Positions 8,654-17,552 are shown, counted from the first letter of the stretch. The stretch: 64,000 nucleotides of DNA from Fibrobacter succinogenes (GCA_902800815.1 CADCGB010000001.1:1-64000); one strand, 5' to 3'. Numbers and translations are program-made. Notes: generated by a model not told the origin, from the letters alone.

Positions 8654-9124
8654 ATGGCAAGCGAACTTCTTGCAAAAATCAAAGACGATATCAAGACAGC
8701 CATGAAGGCGCACGACGCCGAGACTCTCGGAACGCTCCGCACCCTCCATTCCGACATCAAGAACGAGGCCATGAAGGCTGGCGCCACTCCGGCCCAGATC
8801 GAGGAGACAATCACCGACGCGATGTGCGTCGACGTGCTCGCCCGTAGCGTGAAGCAGAAGCAGGAAGCCATCGACATCCTCAAGAAGGGCGGTTTCATGG
8901 ACAAGGTTCCCGCCGAGGAATCCTGCATCGCGCTCTACCGCAAGTACATGCCCGCCGAAATGACCGAGGACGAAGTCAAGGCCCTCATCGCCGAAATCAA
9001 GGCCGCGACCGGCGCTGCAAGCCCGAAGGACATGGGCAAGATCATGAAGGAACTCTCCCCGAAGGTCAAGGGCCGCTTCGACGCCAAGCGTGCATCCGCC
9101 CTGGTTCAGGAAGCGTTGAAATAG
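8654..9124 (+). CDS. GatB/YqeY domain-containing protein
   Basis: 156 residues. It matches the YqeY family, small helical proteins related to the tail domain of the amidotransferase subunit GatB, through LLAKIKDDIKTAMKAHD near the start, the central KQKQEAIDILKKGG and YRKYMPAEMTEDEV. The exact function of the family is not established; a tRNA-related role is suspected. AAAGGA precedes the ATG. Confidence 0.9.
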   Translation: MASELLAKIKDDIKTAMKAHDAETLGTLRTLHSDIKNEAMKAGATPAQIEETITDAMCVDVLARSVKQKQEAIDILKKGGFMDKVPAEESCIALYRKYMPAEMTEDEVKALIAEIKAATGAASPKDMGKIMKELSPKVKGRFDAKRASALVQEALK

Positions 9125-9131
9125 AAGGAAG

Positions 9132-9227
9132 TGTCATCCTGAGCTATACGAAACTAAGAACTTTAGTTCTAAAGTTGAGTTATCCTCTTTGTGGAGGAGA
9201 GGCGTAGCCTCGAAGTCGAAGGATCTA
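9132..9227. repeat. Intergenic repeat with outer and inner inverted arms
   Basis: GTCATCCTGAG near the left end and GAAGTCGAAGGATCT near the right end form imperfect outer arms. The inner segment 9152-9176 is a strong palindrome centred on AGAACT/AGTTCT. It resembles mobile non-coding intergenic repeats and has no open frame of interest. Confidence 0.5.
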
Positions 9228-9266
9228 GTCCCTCATTGTCATGCCCGGCCTGACCGGCAATTTTTC

Positions 9267-9292
9267 ATCCCCGCGCAGGCGGGGATTTTTTG
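9267..9292 (+). terminator. Rho-independent terminator after the YqeY gene
   Basis: Stem ATCCCCGC/GCGGGGAT (9267-9274 with 9279-9286), loop GCAG, then six T. Confidence 0.8.
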
Positions 9293-9301
9293 TTAATTCT
9301 T

Positions 9302-10463
9302 TTACCCCTTCTTCCCGCTGATTTCGTTCTTGAGCCACTTGGTCAGTTCGTCTTCGGCAGGCAGGTTCAGTTTGTATTTCTGCACGAAAAGCGATTCTTC
9401 GATTCCCGTGGTTGTATATTCCACAAGTTCCTTACCTGCTTTGGTGCACATCAAAATGCCTACAGGCGGATTGTCGCCTTTTTCCATCACGTTTTTCCTG
9501 TAGTATGCAAGGTACAGGTTCATCTGTGCAATGTCGTCGTACTTGATTTTGTTAGCCTTGAGATCGATCAATACGTGGCACTTGAGAATCCTGTGGTAAA
9601 AGACCAAATCGCAGAAGAAGTAGTCGTCATCGACAAGGATTCGTTTTTGCCGGGTTTCGAAACAAAACCCGTTGCCGAGTTCCAGCAAGAATTCTTCAAG
9701 GTGGTTCATCAGCGCGTCTTCCAGGTCGGATTCTTCGACAACGTCCTTGTTCTTGAGCCCGATGAATTCATAGACGTACGGGCTCTTCACGACATCTTGG
9801 AGTTTCGGCGGATGGCCTGATTGCGCAATGCGGGACTGGACGATTGCACTCATTTTTGCAGGATCCTTGCTCAGGGCCGTGCGTTCGAAGTAGTTCGAGT
9901 CAATTTGGCGTTTGAGTTCGCGGAAAGACCAAACGCCTTTCATAGATTCCAGTTCGTAAAAGACCCTGCCCAACGGATTTTCGACACCCATAATGAGCAA
10001 GAAGTGCGAATACGAGAGATGATTAAAGAGTTTTTCAGGCGGAATTTCAACTTTTTCAGATTGGGCAAACGGTGTTTGCCAAATCTGTTTCCGACGGTGG
10101 CAAAACGTCCAATTTTGCCCCTAAATCAGCCGTCAATGGCCTGGTTGCCCCGAATTCTGCAGCAGTAAATTCCAGAACGGGGCGTGCCAAACACTTGAAT
10201 TCCATATAGAACTGACGGTAAAGACGCAAATTCCTGTAAGAAAGGGACTTCTTGTTCAGACGCTCGGCCAGCCTCTGGAGCGTTTTCTCGCCGTATTTGG
10301 CCCTGTCGTTGCCGTTCTGCTCGTAATGCACAATGTAGTAGCCGGTAAGCCAGTTGCGCGCGGTTACATTCTTGTTGATTGCCTTGGCGGTGTTTTCTTC
10401 GAAAGCCTCGTCAATTTGCGCAATAGCATTGCAGAGACCGTTAAAATCGATGTTTTTTGCCAT
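9302..10463 (-). pseudogene. Frameshifted DUF1016/YhcG-type PDDEXK nuclease
   Basis: Two halves of one protein lie in different frames. The N-terminal half (start 10463, GGAGA upstream) has the DUF1016 N domain (TARNWLTGYYIVHYEQNG, YGEKTLQRLAERL, SYRNLRLYRQFY) and stops at 10056. The rest reads in another frame: WQTPFAQSEKVEIPPEKLFN, HLSYSHF, SMKGVWSFRELKRQID, then a nuclease core with DDDYFFCDLVFYH and VLIDLKANKI, ending at 9302. Moving between frames needs a net skip of one base (one inserted or two lost) near 10070-10095, beside an AAA run. Without it a full protein of about 387 residues would result. It may be a real lesion or a sequencing error. The family includes restriction-associated and housekeeping nucleases. 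Confidence 0.82.
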
Positions 10464-10474
10464 AACATTCTCCT

Positions 10475-10743
10475 GTGAAAGTTTTGCGGTTTGCAAACAG
10501 GAGATATGCATGTATAGCGCAGAACACCGGTTCACAAACCTGTTTATGACAGATTGGAAATTCCACGGAATGTGGAGGTGCTCTACGTTGATCGCCAGGG
10601 GCCGTTCTCCCCATAGGGTTCCTGTCCTCAAATCGCGGGGCGTGTCGCGCCTGCAAAGGGAGGACGGCGTCAAGCAGATAGTTGAACTACCCGCCCGGAA
10701 CGAATGCGCTGTCAGCGGGATTGACTGCTATTACTGAATTGAA
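10475..10743. other. Gene-poor spacer between two decayed genes
   Basis: Nothing convincing is seen in this stretch of about 270 bases: no ribosome binding site with an open frame of normal composition. It probably holds remnants of the surrounding accessory patch. Confidence 0.4.
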
Positions 10744-10756
10744 TATATAAAAACGC

Positions 10757-11056
10757 GTGACAAAAAACAAGAGGAAGGTTATCTTTACTCCCGTGTCCAT
10801 ATTCACAAAGTACATCCAGAACGAGGAACATTACTCCGAGGTCATCGCGCGGATTGCGAAGGTCCGCGAGACGTTGTGGATCGGTACCACCGACATCAAG
10901 GATGTCTACGTGAAGCAGGACGGCGAATCGATGCCCTTGCTCGGGCAACTGGCCGAACTCGTACAGCCCGCCATCGAACAGTTCGACACGCTCTGGATGG
11001 GCTCGCACTGCAAAAATTGTGGTCGCCAGGAATTCTGCGGCGACCGGATTAAGTAA
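10757..11056 (+). pseudogene. Probable internally deleted phospholipase-D-like protein
   Basis: 99 residues starting at GTG, with TATATA ending 7 bases upstream and no ribosome binding site. The N-terminal part (RETLWIGTTDIKDVYVK, PLLGQLAELVQ) and the end (IEQFDTLWMGSHCKNCGRQEFC) match, from memory, the two ends of longer PLD-like proteins that carry HKD motifs between them. Here Val-Gln joins Pro-Ala directly and no HxKxxxxD motif remains, so the catalytic centre seems lost by an in-frame deletion. It may still be a small zinc-binding protein (CKNC...C). Confidence 0.55.
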
Positions 11057-11065
11057 ATTTCATAT

Positions 11066-12595
11066 ATGCCCACGTCGCAATCCAAAATCCAGGAACTGGA
11101 ACTGCTCTACAAGATCAGTTCCATCCTGAACCAGACGCTCGATTTCGAGAGCGTCGCGCACCCGATTTTGGAGGTGGTGGAATCGACGATGGGTGTGGAG
11201 CATGCGACGCTTACGCTGTACAACCGCCACACGGGCGAAATTTCGATTGAAATTGCCGAGGGCTTGAGCAGCCGCCAGGCGCGCAAGGGCCGCTACAAGG
11301 TAGGCGAGGGCATTACCGGTCGTGTCGTGGAAACGGGTAAGCCCATCATCATTCCTTCCGTTGCAAAAGATCCGGACTTCCTGGACCGTACGGGGCGCGG
11401 CAAGACGGAGGACAAGGCGTTTCTCTGCGTGCCTGTGATTATGGAGCACCAGGTCATCGGCGCATTCAGTGCCGACGTGCAGAACCCGGTGGAAGAAGAA
11501 CTTCCCGAAAAGCTCCGTCTGCTTGAAATTATCGCGCAGATGCTTGCGGCGGCGGTTAAGCTCCGGCGCGAGGCCCGCGAAGAAAATGAACTCTTGAAGG
11601 CCGAGAACGAGCGCTTGACGCTCGAACTCAAGGACCGTTTCCAGCCGGACAACATCATCGGGCGTTCGAGCGAGATGCAGCGCGTGTACGCGCAGATTGA
11701 CCAGGTTTCCCGCAGTCCGCTCCCCGCACTCATCGTGGGCGAGGTCGGTACGGGCAAGGGGCTCGTTGCAGAAGCAATCCATTACCGTTCCGACCGCAAC
11801 ATGGGCCCGTTCGTCCGCGTCCATTGCGCGTCCATGCCGGAATCCGTCCTGGACCGTGAACTTTTCGGCAGTGTGCGTGGCGCCCTCGTGGGCGTGTTTG
11901 CCGAAACGCCCGGCCGCGTAGAACAGGCCGAAGGCGGCACGCTCTTCCTCGATGAAGTAGGCGAACTTTCGCCGAACCTTCAGGTAAAACTTTTGCGCCT
12001 GTTGCAGCACGGCGAAATAGAACGCATCGGCGCCCGCATCTCGAAGCAGGTGAACGTGCGCGTGATTGCGGCCACCACCAAGAACCTGCAGCAGATGGTG
12101 GAAGAAGGAACCTTCCGCGAAGACCTCTACTACCAACTGCATATCTTCCCGATATATGTGCCGCCGCTCAGGAACCGCAAGACAGATATCGTGCTTCTTG
12201 CCGACCACTTTGTGGAGCATTACTGCCGCATCGTGGGCAAGAACGTGCGCCGTCTCGCACGTACGACCATCAACATGCTCATGAGTTACCCGTGGCCCGG
12301 AAACGTGCGTGAACTCGAAAACGGAATCGAGCGCGCGGTACTCGTGGCCGACGAGGACGTCATCTACCCGCACCATTTCCCGACCACGCTCCAGACCGCC
12401 GAAACGAGCGGTACTCCCGTGAATGGCAATCTCAAGCGCATGGTGGAAGCCTACGAGAAGGATATCATCTGCGACGCCCTCAAGAGCTCTAAGGGCAAGG
12501 TTGCCGCTGCCGCGCGCAGTCTTTCCACGACTCCGCGAATCCTTACATACAAAATAAACCAGCTCGGCATAGACCTCGCTGGTTTCGGAAAATAG
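11066..12595 (+). CDS. GAF / AAA+ / Fis-type HTH transcriptional regulator with degenerate GAFTGA loop
   Basis: 509 residues, organised like NifA-type sigma-54 activators: GAF sensor domain (about 20-165), coiled coil (165-190), AAA+ domain and a C-terminal Fis-like HTH (about 465-505). Walker A is GEVGTGKG (225-232), Walker B is TLFLDE (292-297), and the WPGNVRELEN box is intact. The loop that should read GAFTGA reads GALVGV (272-277), so the Thr that contacts sigma-54 is missing. Family knowledge suggests it cannot open sigma-54 promoters normally; it could act on sigma-70 promoters as TyrR does. TAAATT ends 6 bases before the ATG. Confidence 0.88.
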   Translation: MPTSQSKIQELELLYKISSILNQTLDFESVAHPILEVVESTMGVEHATLTLYNRHTGEISIEIAEGLSSRQARKGRYKVGEGITGRVVETGKPIIIPSVAKDPDFLDRTGRGKTEDKAFLCVPVIMEHQVIGAFSADVQNPVEEELPEKLRLLEIIAQMLAAAVKLRREAREENELLKAENERLTLELKDRFQPDNIIGRSSEMQRVYAQIDQVSRSPLPALIVGEVGTGKGLVAEAIHYRSDRNMGPFVRVHCASMPESVLDRELFGSVRGALVGVFAETPGRVEQAEGGTLFLDEVGELSPNLQVKLLRLLQHGEIERIGARISKQVNVRVIAATTKNLQQMVEEGTFREDLYYQLHIFPIYVPPLRNRKTDIVLLADHFVEHYCRIVGKNVRRLARTTINMLMSYPWPGNVRELENGIERAVLVADEDVIYPHHFPTTLQTAETSGTPVNGNLKRMVEAYEKDIICDALKSSKGKVAAAARSLSTTPRILTYKINQLGIDLAGFGK

Positions 12596-12616
12596 ATTTA
12601 CTAGAAAGTTATTCTA

Positions 12617-13222
12617 TTAGCTGAAGGTAGCAGTGAATCTAACAGTGAAGGAAAGGGAGGATTCCCTTGTGTCGGCGAGGTTTGTCTCGAACCCGTAAAG
12701 GATAGATGCTGTTGCGCCGATACCCCAGTTGTCGCTGATCCACCATTCCTTGCCGCCGGCAATCTGGAACGCGAGTCCACTGCGGGAGTAGTCGTCCGGG
12801 CTGGCCTGTACCTTGGCTTGGAAGGTAGCGATGTCGTCATAGAAGCGGAACTGCCCCACACCGAAGGATGCAGATGCGAGGAAGTTGTTCGGGAAATAGT
12901 ATGTTGCGCCGAGACCGAGGAGTGACATGTTCGCGTTGTAGTCGTAGCCATCGAAATTCATGTCGTCCAGGGGCGTGTCGCCAGCCAGAGTGAGGTGGAC
13001 CGCGAGGCTGTTCGTTGCACTGAATCCGATCTTTATATCGATATCGGTTGCGGCTCCGGACATGTTGTAGGTATCGTCATCGTAGTCATAGGTGACGAAG
13101 TCGATATTCTGGTAGCCGAAACCCATGGCTATGCTGAAAAAGAATCCGTCATGGGTGTGCGGGGCCGAAGCGCCAAAACAGAGTGATGCCACTGTTGCAA
13201 ATAGAATGAAAACTTTTTTCAT
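12617..13222 (-). CDS. Outer-membrane beta-barrel protein
   Basis: About 201 residues. The signal peptide MKKVFILFATVASLCFGASA is followed by alternating aromatic/polar strands and terminal SFTVRFTATFS, a typical barrel end. The start at 13222 is preferred because AGGAG lies 6 bases upstream; ATG 13225 is also possible. It resembles OmpW/OprF-sized barrels in length but I cannot name a family. It converges with the regulator gene with only about 20 bases between stops. Confidence 0.72.
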   Translation of the reverse strand: MKKVFILFATVASLCFGASAPHTHDGFFFSIAMGFGYQNIDFVTYDYDDDTYNMSGAATDIDIKIGFSATNSLAVHLTLAGDTPLDDMNFDGYDYNANMSLLGLGATYYFPNNFLASASFGVGQFRFYDDIATFQAKVQASPDDYSRSGLAFQIAGGKEWWISDNWGIGATASILYGFETNLADTRESSLSFTVRFTATFS

Positions 13223-13350
13223 CATGTACTCCTTCTTTGAACAAGGTAACAAAAAAAATAGAAAATACGAGAAAAAAATCAATGTTTTTCTTCCGTTACG
13301 GCACATTTCTGCTTATTTTGGGATATTTTGTTGCTCCCGCGAGACGTGGA

Positions 13351-13380
13351 TTGACTCTATTCTCTGCCACTTTCTATATT
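13351..13380 (+). promoter_or_regulatory. Promoter of tyrS
   Basis: TTGACT (13351-13356), 18 bp spacer, TATATT (13375-13380). The predicted leader of about 20 bases contains AAGGAA before the ATG. Confidence 0.72.
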
Positions 13381-13408
13381 TCACTCCGAAAAAAAACAAG
13401 GAACCATT

Positions 13409-14626
13409 ATGCAATTCCGTCCTGTTAAGGAACAACTTGAAATTTTGATGCGCGGCGTCATCGACGTCGTACCGCAGGAAGAACTCGAAAAGAAACTCCA
13501 GAAGTCCTACGATACCGGAGTGCCGCTCCGTATCAAGATGGGCGTGGACCCGACTGCCCCGGACGTGCACTTCGGCCACACGGTCGTGATGCGCAAGCTC
13601 CGCCAGTTCCAGGACCTGGGCCATACCGTCGTGCTCATCGTGGGTGACTACACCGCACAGATCGGTGACCCGAGCGGTCGCAACAAGGCACGCCCGCGCC
13701 TCAGCCACGAGCAGGTGCTTGAGAACGCGAAGGAGTACCAGGAACAGTTCTTCAAGGTGGTCCGCCGCGACCAGGTGGAAATCCACTATAATGGTGAATG
13801 GTTCTCCAAGCTCCCGTTCAGCAAGGTGACCGAACTCATGGGTCAGTTCACTGTTGCCCAGATGCTCGAGCGCGAGGACTTCCACAACCGCTACACGGCG
13901 AACACGCCCATCAGCCTGCACGAATTCATGTACCCGATGATGCAGGGCTATGATTCCGTCGCTATCCAGAGCGATGTGGAACTCGGCGGCACCGACCAGA
14001 AGTTCAACGTGCTCCGTGGCCGCGACCTCCAGATTTTCGAGGGCATGGAACCGCAGATCGGTCTCTTCATGCCTATCCTCCTCGGTACCGACGGCAAGGT
14101 CAAGATGAGTAAGTCCATCGGCAACTACGTGGGCTTGAACGAGCCCGCCGACGTGATGTACCACAAGATCTACAGCCTCGCCGACAACCTCATCGAGAAC
14201 TGGTTCGAACTGTTGACCGAAGTCCCGCTCAACGAAGTCAAGCAGATGATTGCGGACATCAATGCGGGCAAGATGAACCCGAACGATGCGAAGCACCGCC
14301 TCGCCATCGATATCGTGACGCAGTATTATGGTGCGGAGGCCGCCGAGGCCGCCGCTGCCAAGGAACGCGAGATTCACAGCGGTAACGCCATCCCGAGCGA
14401 TGCTGCCGAGTGCAGCGTGGCGGCCGGCACCTACGGTGCCCTGGATCTGCTTGTGGAAATCAAGGCTTTCGCATCTAAGGGCGAAGCCCGCCGCATGATC
14501 CAGAACGGCGGCGTCAAGATCGCGGGTGAAAAGCTCGCCGACCCGCAGGCCTCGTTTGAAATCAAGGGCGGTGACCAGCTGGTGGTCCAGGTGGGCAAGC
14601 GCAAGTTCTTCAAGGTGAATTTCTAG
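13409..14626 (+). CDS. tyrS: Tyrosyl-tRNA synthetase
   Basis: 405 residues. This class I synthetase charges tRNA-Tyr. The HIGH-equivalent is HFGHT (54-58) and the KMSKS loop is at 232-236. GGTDQKFN and a C-terminal S4 RNA-binding domain (about 345-400) are present. The HFGHT form and length place it in the TyrZ-like branch. The gene lies 4 bases before the PfkB kinase gene, so it is probably the first gene of the unit through mqnD. Confidence 0.96.
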   Translation: MQFRPVKEQLEILMRGVIDVVPQEELEKKLQKSYDTGVPLRIKMGVDPTAPDVHFGHTVVMRKLRQFQDLGHTVVLIVGDYTAQIGDPSGRNKARPRLSHEQVLENAKEYQEQFFKVVRRDQVEIHYNGEWFSKLPFSKVTELMGQFTVAQMLEREDFHNRYTANTPISLHEFMYPMMQGYDSVAIQSDVELGGTDQKFNVLRGRDLQIFEGMEPQIGLFMPILLGTDGKVKMSKSIGNYVGLNEPADVMYHKIYSLADNLIENWFELLTEVPLNEVKQMIADINAGKMNPNDAKHRLAIDIVTQYYGAEAAEAAAAKEREIHSGNAIPSDAAECSVAAGTYGALDLLVEIKAFASKGEARRMIQNGGVKIAGEKLADPQASFEIKGGDQLVVQVGKRKFFKVNF

Positions 14627-14630
14627 TACC

Positions 14631-15587
14631 ATGCCTCAGGAAATCCTCATACTTGGCCTCAATCCCGCCTGGCAGCGTTTGTTCTTTTTGGACAAATTCA
14701 CTCCGGGCGAGGTGCACCGCATAACAAACGTCGAGGAGTACGCCTCGGGTAAGGGCATCAACTGCAGCCGTGTGCTGCAGAACCTGGGCGGCAAGCCCCT
14801 CCTGATGCACTTTCTTGGGTCCGATCACGGGTCCCGCATCTTCGACGAGATTTCCGCTTGCGGCATTAACCAGGCTCCGGTATGGATCAAGGAACCGACC
14901 CGCACCTGCACTACTATTGCCTGCGGGGGCGAATCGACGGAACTTATCGAGCCCTCTCCGGTCCTTACCGATATCGAGAACAAGGATTTCGCGCAGACTC
15001 TCGGTGAATACTGGAACACGGCGCAGTGCGTCGCGCTCTGCGGGTCTTTCCCCGGTAACTTTAACGTCGAGAGCATCAACGACCTCGACTTTACGGGCAA
15101 GCGCGTGTTTGTCGACGCCATCGAGAATATCGATGCTTGGCTCGAGAAGGGCGTGGAACTGCTCAAGATTAACATGCACGAGTACAGCAAGTTGCTCGAC
15201 CGCATGGGCATTCCGCAGGTGAAGTCTAGTCCGCAGTTCTGGAAGATGACCGCGACCGCGGTGCTCGAGCGCCTGCCCATCAAGAACCTCGTGGTGACCG
15301 ACGAGGAATCTCCGGTACGTGCGTTCCGCCTGGTCGAAAAGAAGTTCCAGAGCGCAGTCGTGGAGCCCCCTGCGGTAGAAGTGCAGAACAGCGTGGGTGC
15401 TGGTGATTCGTTCTTTGCCGGCTGGCTCTATGCCGACAGCATGGGCCTCGAGTTCGAGGAATGCCTCGTGAAGTCGACCGCGGTCGCTGTGGCCCGCTGT
15501 GAGGTAGACAAGCCCTGGATGCTTTCCCTCGAGCGTGTCGCTGAACTGGAAGAAACTATCCGCGAAAGTCTCGAACAGCAGGAATAG
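14631..15587 (+). CDS. PfkB family sugar kinase, 1-phosphofructokinase / tagatose-6-phosphate kinase type
   Basis: 318 residues. The family has GLNPAWQR at the start, ASGKGIN in the middle and the catalytic GAGDSFFAG motif near residue 254, whose Asp activates the sugar hydroxyl. The early NPA and GKGIN motifs point to the phosphofructokinase-1 (FruK/LacC) branch rather than ribokinase. It is co-transcribed with tyrS and mqnB without obvious metabolic logic. No PTS gene is adjacent, so the substrate is open. Confidence 0.85.
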   Translation: MPQEILILGLNPAWQRLFFLDKFTPGEVHRITNVEEYASGKGINCSRVLQNLGGKPLLMHFLGSDHGSRIFDEISACGINQAPVWIKEPTRTCTTIACGGESTELIEPSPVLTDIENKDFAQTLGEYWNTAQCVALCGSFPGNFNVESINDLDFTGKRVFVDAIENIDAWLEKGVELLKINMHEYSKLLDRMGIPQVKSSPQFWKMTATAVLERLPIKNLVVTDEESPVRAFRLVEKKFQSAVVEPPAVEVQNSVGAGDSFFAGWLYADSMGLEFEECLVKSTAVAVARCEVDKPWMLSLERVAELEETIRESLEQQE

Positions 15588-15597
15588 GCGGGCCGAC

Positions 15598-16245
15598 ATG
15601 AACGGAACGCTTGTCGTATTTGCCTCGAAGCTGGAATTCAACACGATTTTCCCGCAGATTTCTGCGGTAGTGGCGTCCTCTACGCCACAGTCCATCGACA
15701 ACCGCTACGATGTCGCCGTATGTGGGGTAGGCATGCTCGACTTTTCGGCGAACCTCGCGTATCTCCTGGCCAAGAACCGCTATGAGCGCGTCATTCAGGT
15801 GGGTATCTGCGGGGCATATCCCAACCGCGGAATCGAGATTGGCGATGTGGTGCGCGTCGATACCGACGTTGTCGGCGATATGGGAATCCAGACCCGTGAG
15901 GGCCATTTCGTGACCTGGAAGGACGTCTCGGGCGAGGACGGCACCTACGAGGGCGAATCTCCGCGGTTCCTCACGCTTGCGCTCGCGTCTATACGTTCCG
16001 TTGCCGGAGTCTCGGTGAACTGCTGTACCGGTACCAAGTACCTGGCGCTCCGTCGCGGTGGGCTTTTCAAGGCCGATGTTGAGAGCATGGAAGGCGCAGC
16101 CTGCTTTGCCGTGTGCAAGCGCTTTAACGTGCCTGCCTACCAGTTCCGTGGTGTGAGCAACATCGCGACCGACCGCGATACCTCCACCTGGCGCATCCCG
16201 GAAGCCCTTATGGCCCTCAAGGAACAAGTCCTCGACGTCCTTTAG
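15598..16245 (+). CDS. mqnB: Futalosine hydrolase
   Basis: 215 residues. It matches the nucleosidase family that cleaves futalosine to dehypoxanthine futalosine and hypoxanthine in menaquinone synthesis. Seen are VGICGAYPNRGIEIGDVV, the catalytic-type VESMEGAACF near residue 160 and RGVSNIATDRDTSTW, where the Asp is expected to protonate the base. ATG 15598 is used; an upstream in-frame start would overlap the kinase gene. The next gene is mqnD, which supports the assignment. Confidence 0.92.
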   Translation: MNGTLVVFASKLEFNTIFPQISAVVASSTPQSIDNRYDVAVCGVGMLDFSANLAYLLAKNRYERVIQVGICGAYPNRGIEIGDVVRVDTDVVGDMGIQTREGHFVTWKDVSGEDGTYEGESPRFLTLALASIRSVAGVSVNCCTGTKYLALRRGGLFKADVESMEGAACFAVCKRFNVPAYQFRGVSNIATDRDTSTWRIPEALMALKEQVLDVL

Positions 16246-16248
16246 CCT

Positions 16249-17040
16249 ATGCGTCTATCTCTCGGCATTTCCACCTGTCCTAACGACACCTACATCTACG
16301 AGGCGCTTGTCGCCGGTCTCAAGGATTCCCCCTTCGAGTGGGACGTGCACTTTGCCGACGTGCAGACCCTGAACGAGATGATTATGCGGGGCGAGCTCGA
16401 CGTGGCCAAGGTGAGCGCACAAGTTTACCCGAAAATCCGCAAGGATTACGTATGTCTCGGTTGCGGTGGCGCCATCGGGTATGGCTGCGGCCCGCTCCTG
16501 CTTTCCTCTAAGTCCGGCGCCTTCGACCCTGCGCAAGAAACGGTCCTTCCCGGCGCAAACACGACGGCGGCGCTCCTGTTCCGCTTCTGGTATGGGCGCA
16601 AGTTCGGCGGCAGTTCGCAGGTGCGTTACGCTCTTTTCAATGAAGTCTACTCTTCGCTGCTCGATAAATCTGCGGCTCAGGGTGTAACCATTCACGAACA
16701 TCGCTTCACCTGGAAACGTGACGGGCTTCACATGTTGCAGGACCTCGGCGCCTACTGGGAACAGGAGACTGGCTCGCCGATTCCGCTCGGGATTGCAGTC
16801 GCACGACGCTCCCTTTCGTACGAACTTGTCAGGAATGTCGAGAAGGAAATTCGCGAGAGCCTCTCGATGGCTCGGAAAAGGTCGGAACTGGTGACCCCGT
16901 TTATTCGCGAAAAAGCGCAAATTTCCGATGAAAAAGTCATCGAATCACACATAAAAATGTTCGTGAACGACTTTTCCGAAAGCGTGGGCGAGGCGGGCGA
17001 AAAGGCCTTGGCCTGCCTTTGGGGTCTCGCAGGTTGTTGA
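16249..17040 (+). CDS. mqnD: 1,4-dihydroxy-6-naphthoate synthase
   Basis: 263 residues. MqnD converts cyclic dehypoxanthine futalosine to 1,4-dihydroxy-6-naphthoate. The family signatures are ISTCPNDTYIYEAL at the start, the DVAKVSAQVYP segment and a periplasmic-binding-protein-like fold. It begins 3 bases after mqnB. The later pathway enzymes are near 41-43 kb. Confidence 0.94.
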   Translation: MRLSLGISTCPNDTYIYEALVAGLKDSPFEWDVHFADVQTLNEMIMRGELDVAKVSAQVYPKIRKDYVCLGCGGAIGYGCGPLLLSSKSGAFDPAQETVLPGANTTAALLFRFWYGRKFGGSSQVRYALFNEVYSSLLDKSAAQGVTIHEHRFTWKRDGLHMLQDLGAYWEQETGSPIPLGIAVARRSLSYELVRNVEKEIRESLSMARKRSELVTPFIREKAQISDEKVIESHIKMFVNDFSESVGEAGEKALACLWGLAGC

Positions 17041-17055
17041 TAACCTGTTGATAAC
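17035..17055. repeat. Tandem 10-base direct repeat at the end of mqnD
   Basis: TGTTGATAAC occurs twice with one base between; the first copy overlaps the mqnD stop. It could be a protein-binding site for the following histone gene. It is not a good DnaA box match. Confidence 0.4.
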
Positions 17056-17166
17056 GCCAAAAATCGTGTAATAATCCGTAAACGTAAAATTGTTTTTACA
17101 AAACTGCGAATTTTTGCGAAAAACTTTATTTATTTTCCAAAAAGCACTTTTTTTGGGAGTTCGCTT

Positions 17167-17367
17167 ATGAGTTTAGTCAACGACCTCGATCTCGAAGTTG
17201 AAAACTTCAAACGTGAGTACGAAAAGTTCGAACGCGGCAACAAGTCCGCTGGAACGCGCGCACGCAAGGTTCTGCAGGATATCAAGAAGACCTGCCAGGA
17301 GATTCGCGTGTCCATCCAGGGGGCGAAGAAGGAGGAAGAAAAGGCTAACCTTCCTTCCGAGAATTGA
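17167..17367 (+). CDS. Histone H1-like protein of the Hc1 family
   Basis: 66 residues, rich in Lys, Arg and Glu. The core KSAGTRARKVLQDIKKTCQEIR matches the small Hc1-type histones of Bacteroidetes and Chlamydiae, in which a similar GNKAAGARARK motif occurs. Such proteins are thought to bind and compact DNA. Strong GGGAG 6-8 bases before the ATG and an AT-rich upstream region suggest good expression. It is a single-gene unit. Confidence 0.85.
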   Translation: MSLVNDLDLEVENFKREYEKFERGNKSAGTRARKVLQDIKKTCQEIRVSIQGAKKEEEKANLPSEN

Positions 17368-17439
17368 CGTTCAAAGCCTGCGTAACGGGTTCTTTTTGTG
17401 TTTTTAAGCGTTTTTTTGGGTTATTTCTCAAAAAAGCGT

Positions 17440-17468
17440 TTGACTAGAGCCCGTTATGAAGGTATATT
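17440..17468 (+). promoter_or_regulatory. Promoter of the envelope operon
   Basis: TTGACT (17440-17445), exact 17 bp spacer, TATATT (17463-17468). Predicted RNA start near 17475, giving a leader of about 78 bases. It is one of the strongest promoter matches in the window and drives the operon to 28432. Confidence 0.78.
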
Positions 17469-17552
17469 CCCACTCGGGTTTTGAATTTGTCGATTCGGCA
17501 AACCAAAAAACAAACGATTTTATGTGTTCTATGATTGGAGAAACGTAGCAGT

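Noticed and set aside
9302..10000. C-terminal nuclease half as an independent gene from ATG 10000
   Set aside because: The same frame continues upstream with clear family sequence (QTPFAQSEKVEIP), so this ATG is internal.
10056..10463. Programmed frameshift in the DUF1016 gene
   Set aside because: No slippery heptamer with a downstream structure is seen, and the family is not known to use recoding; a lesion or read error is simpler.
17035..17060. Possible replication origin (DnaA boxes)
   Set aside because: GTTGATAAC does not match TTATNCACA, and there is no box cluster or dnaA/dnaN nearby.
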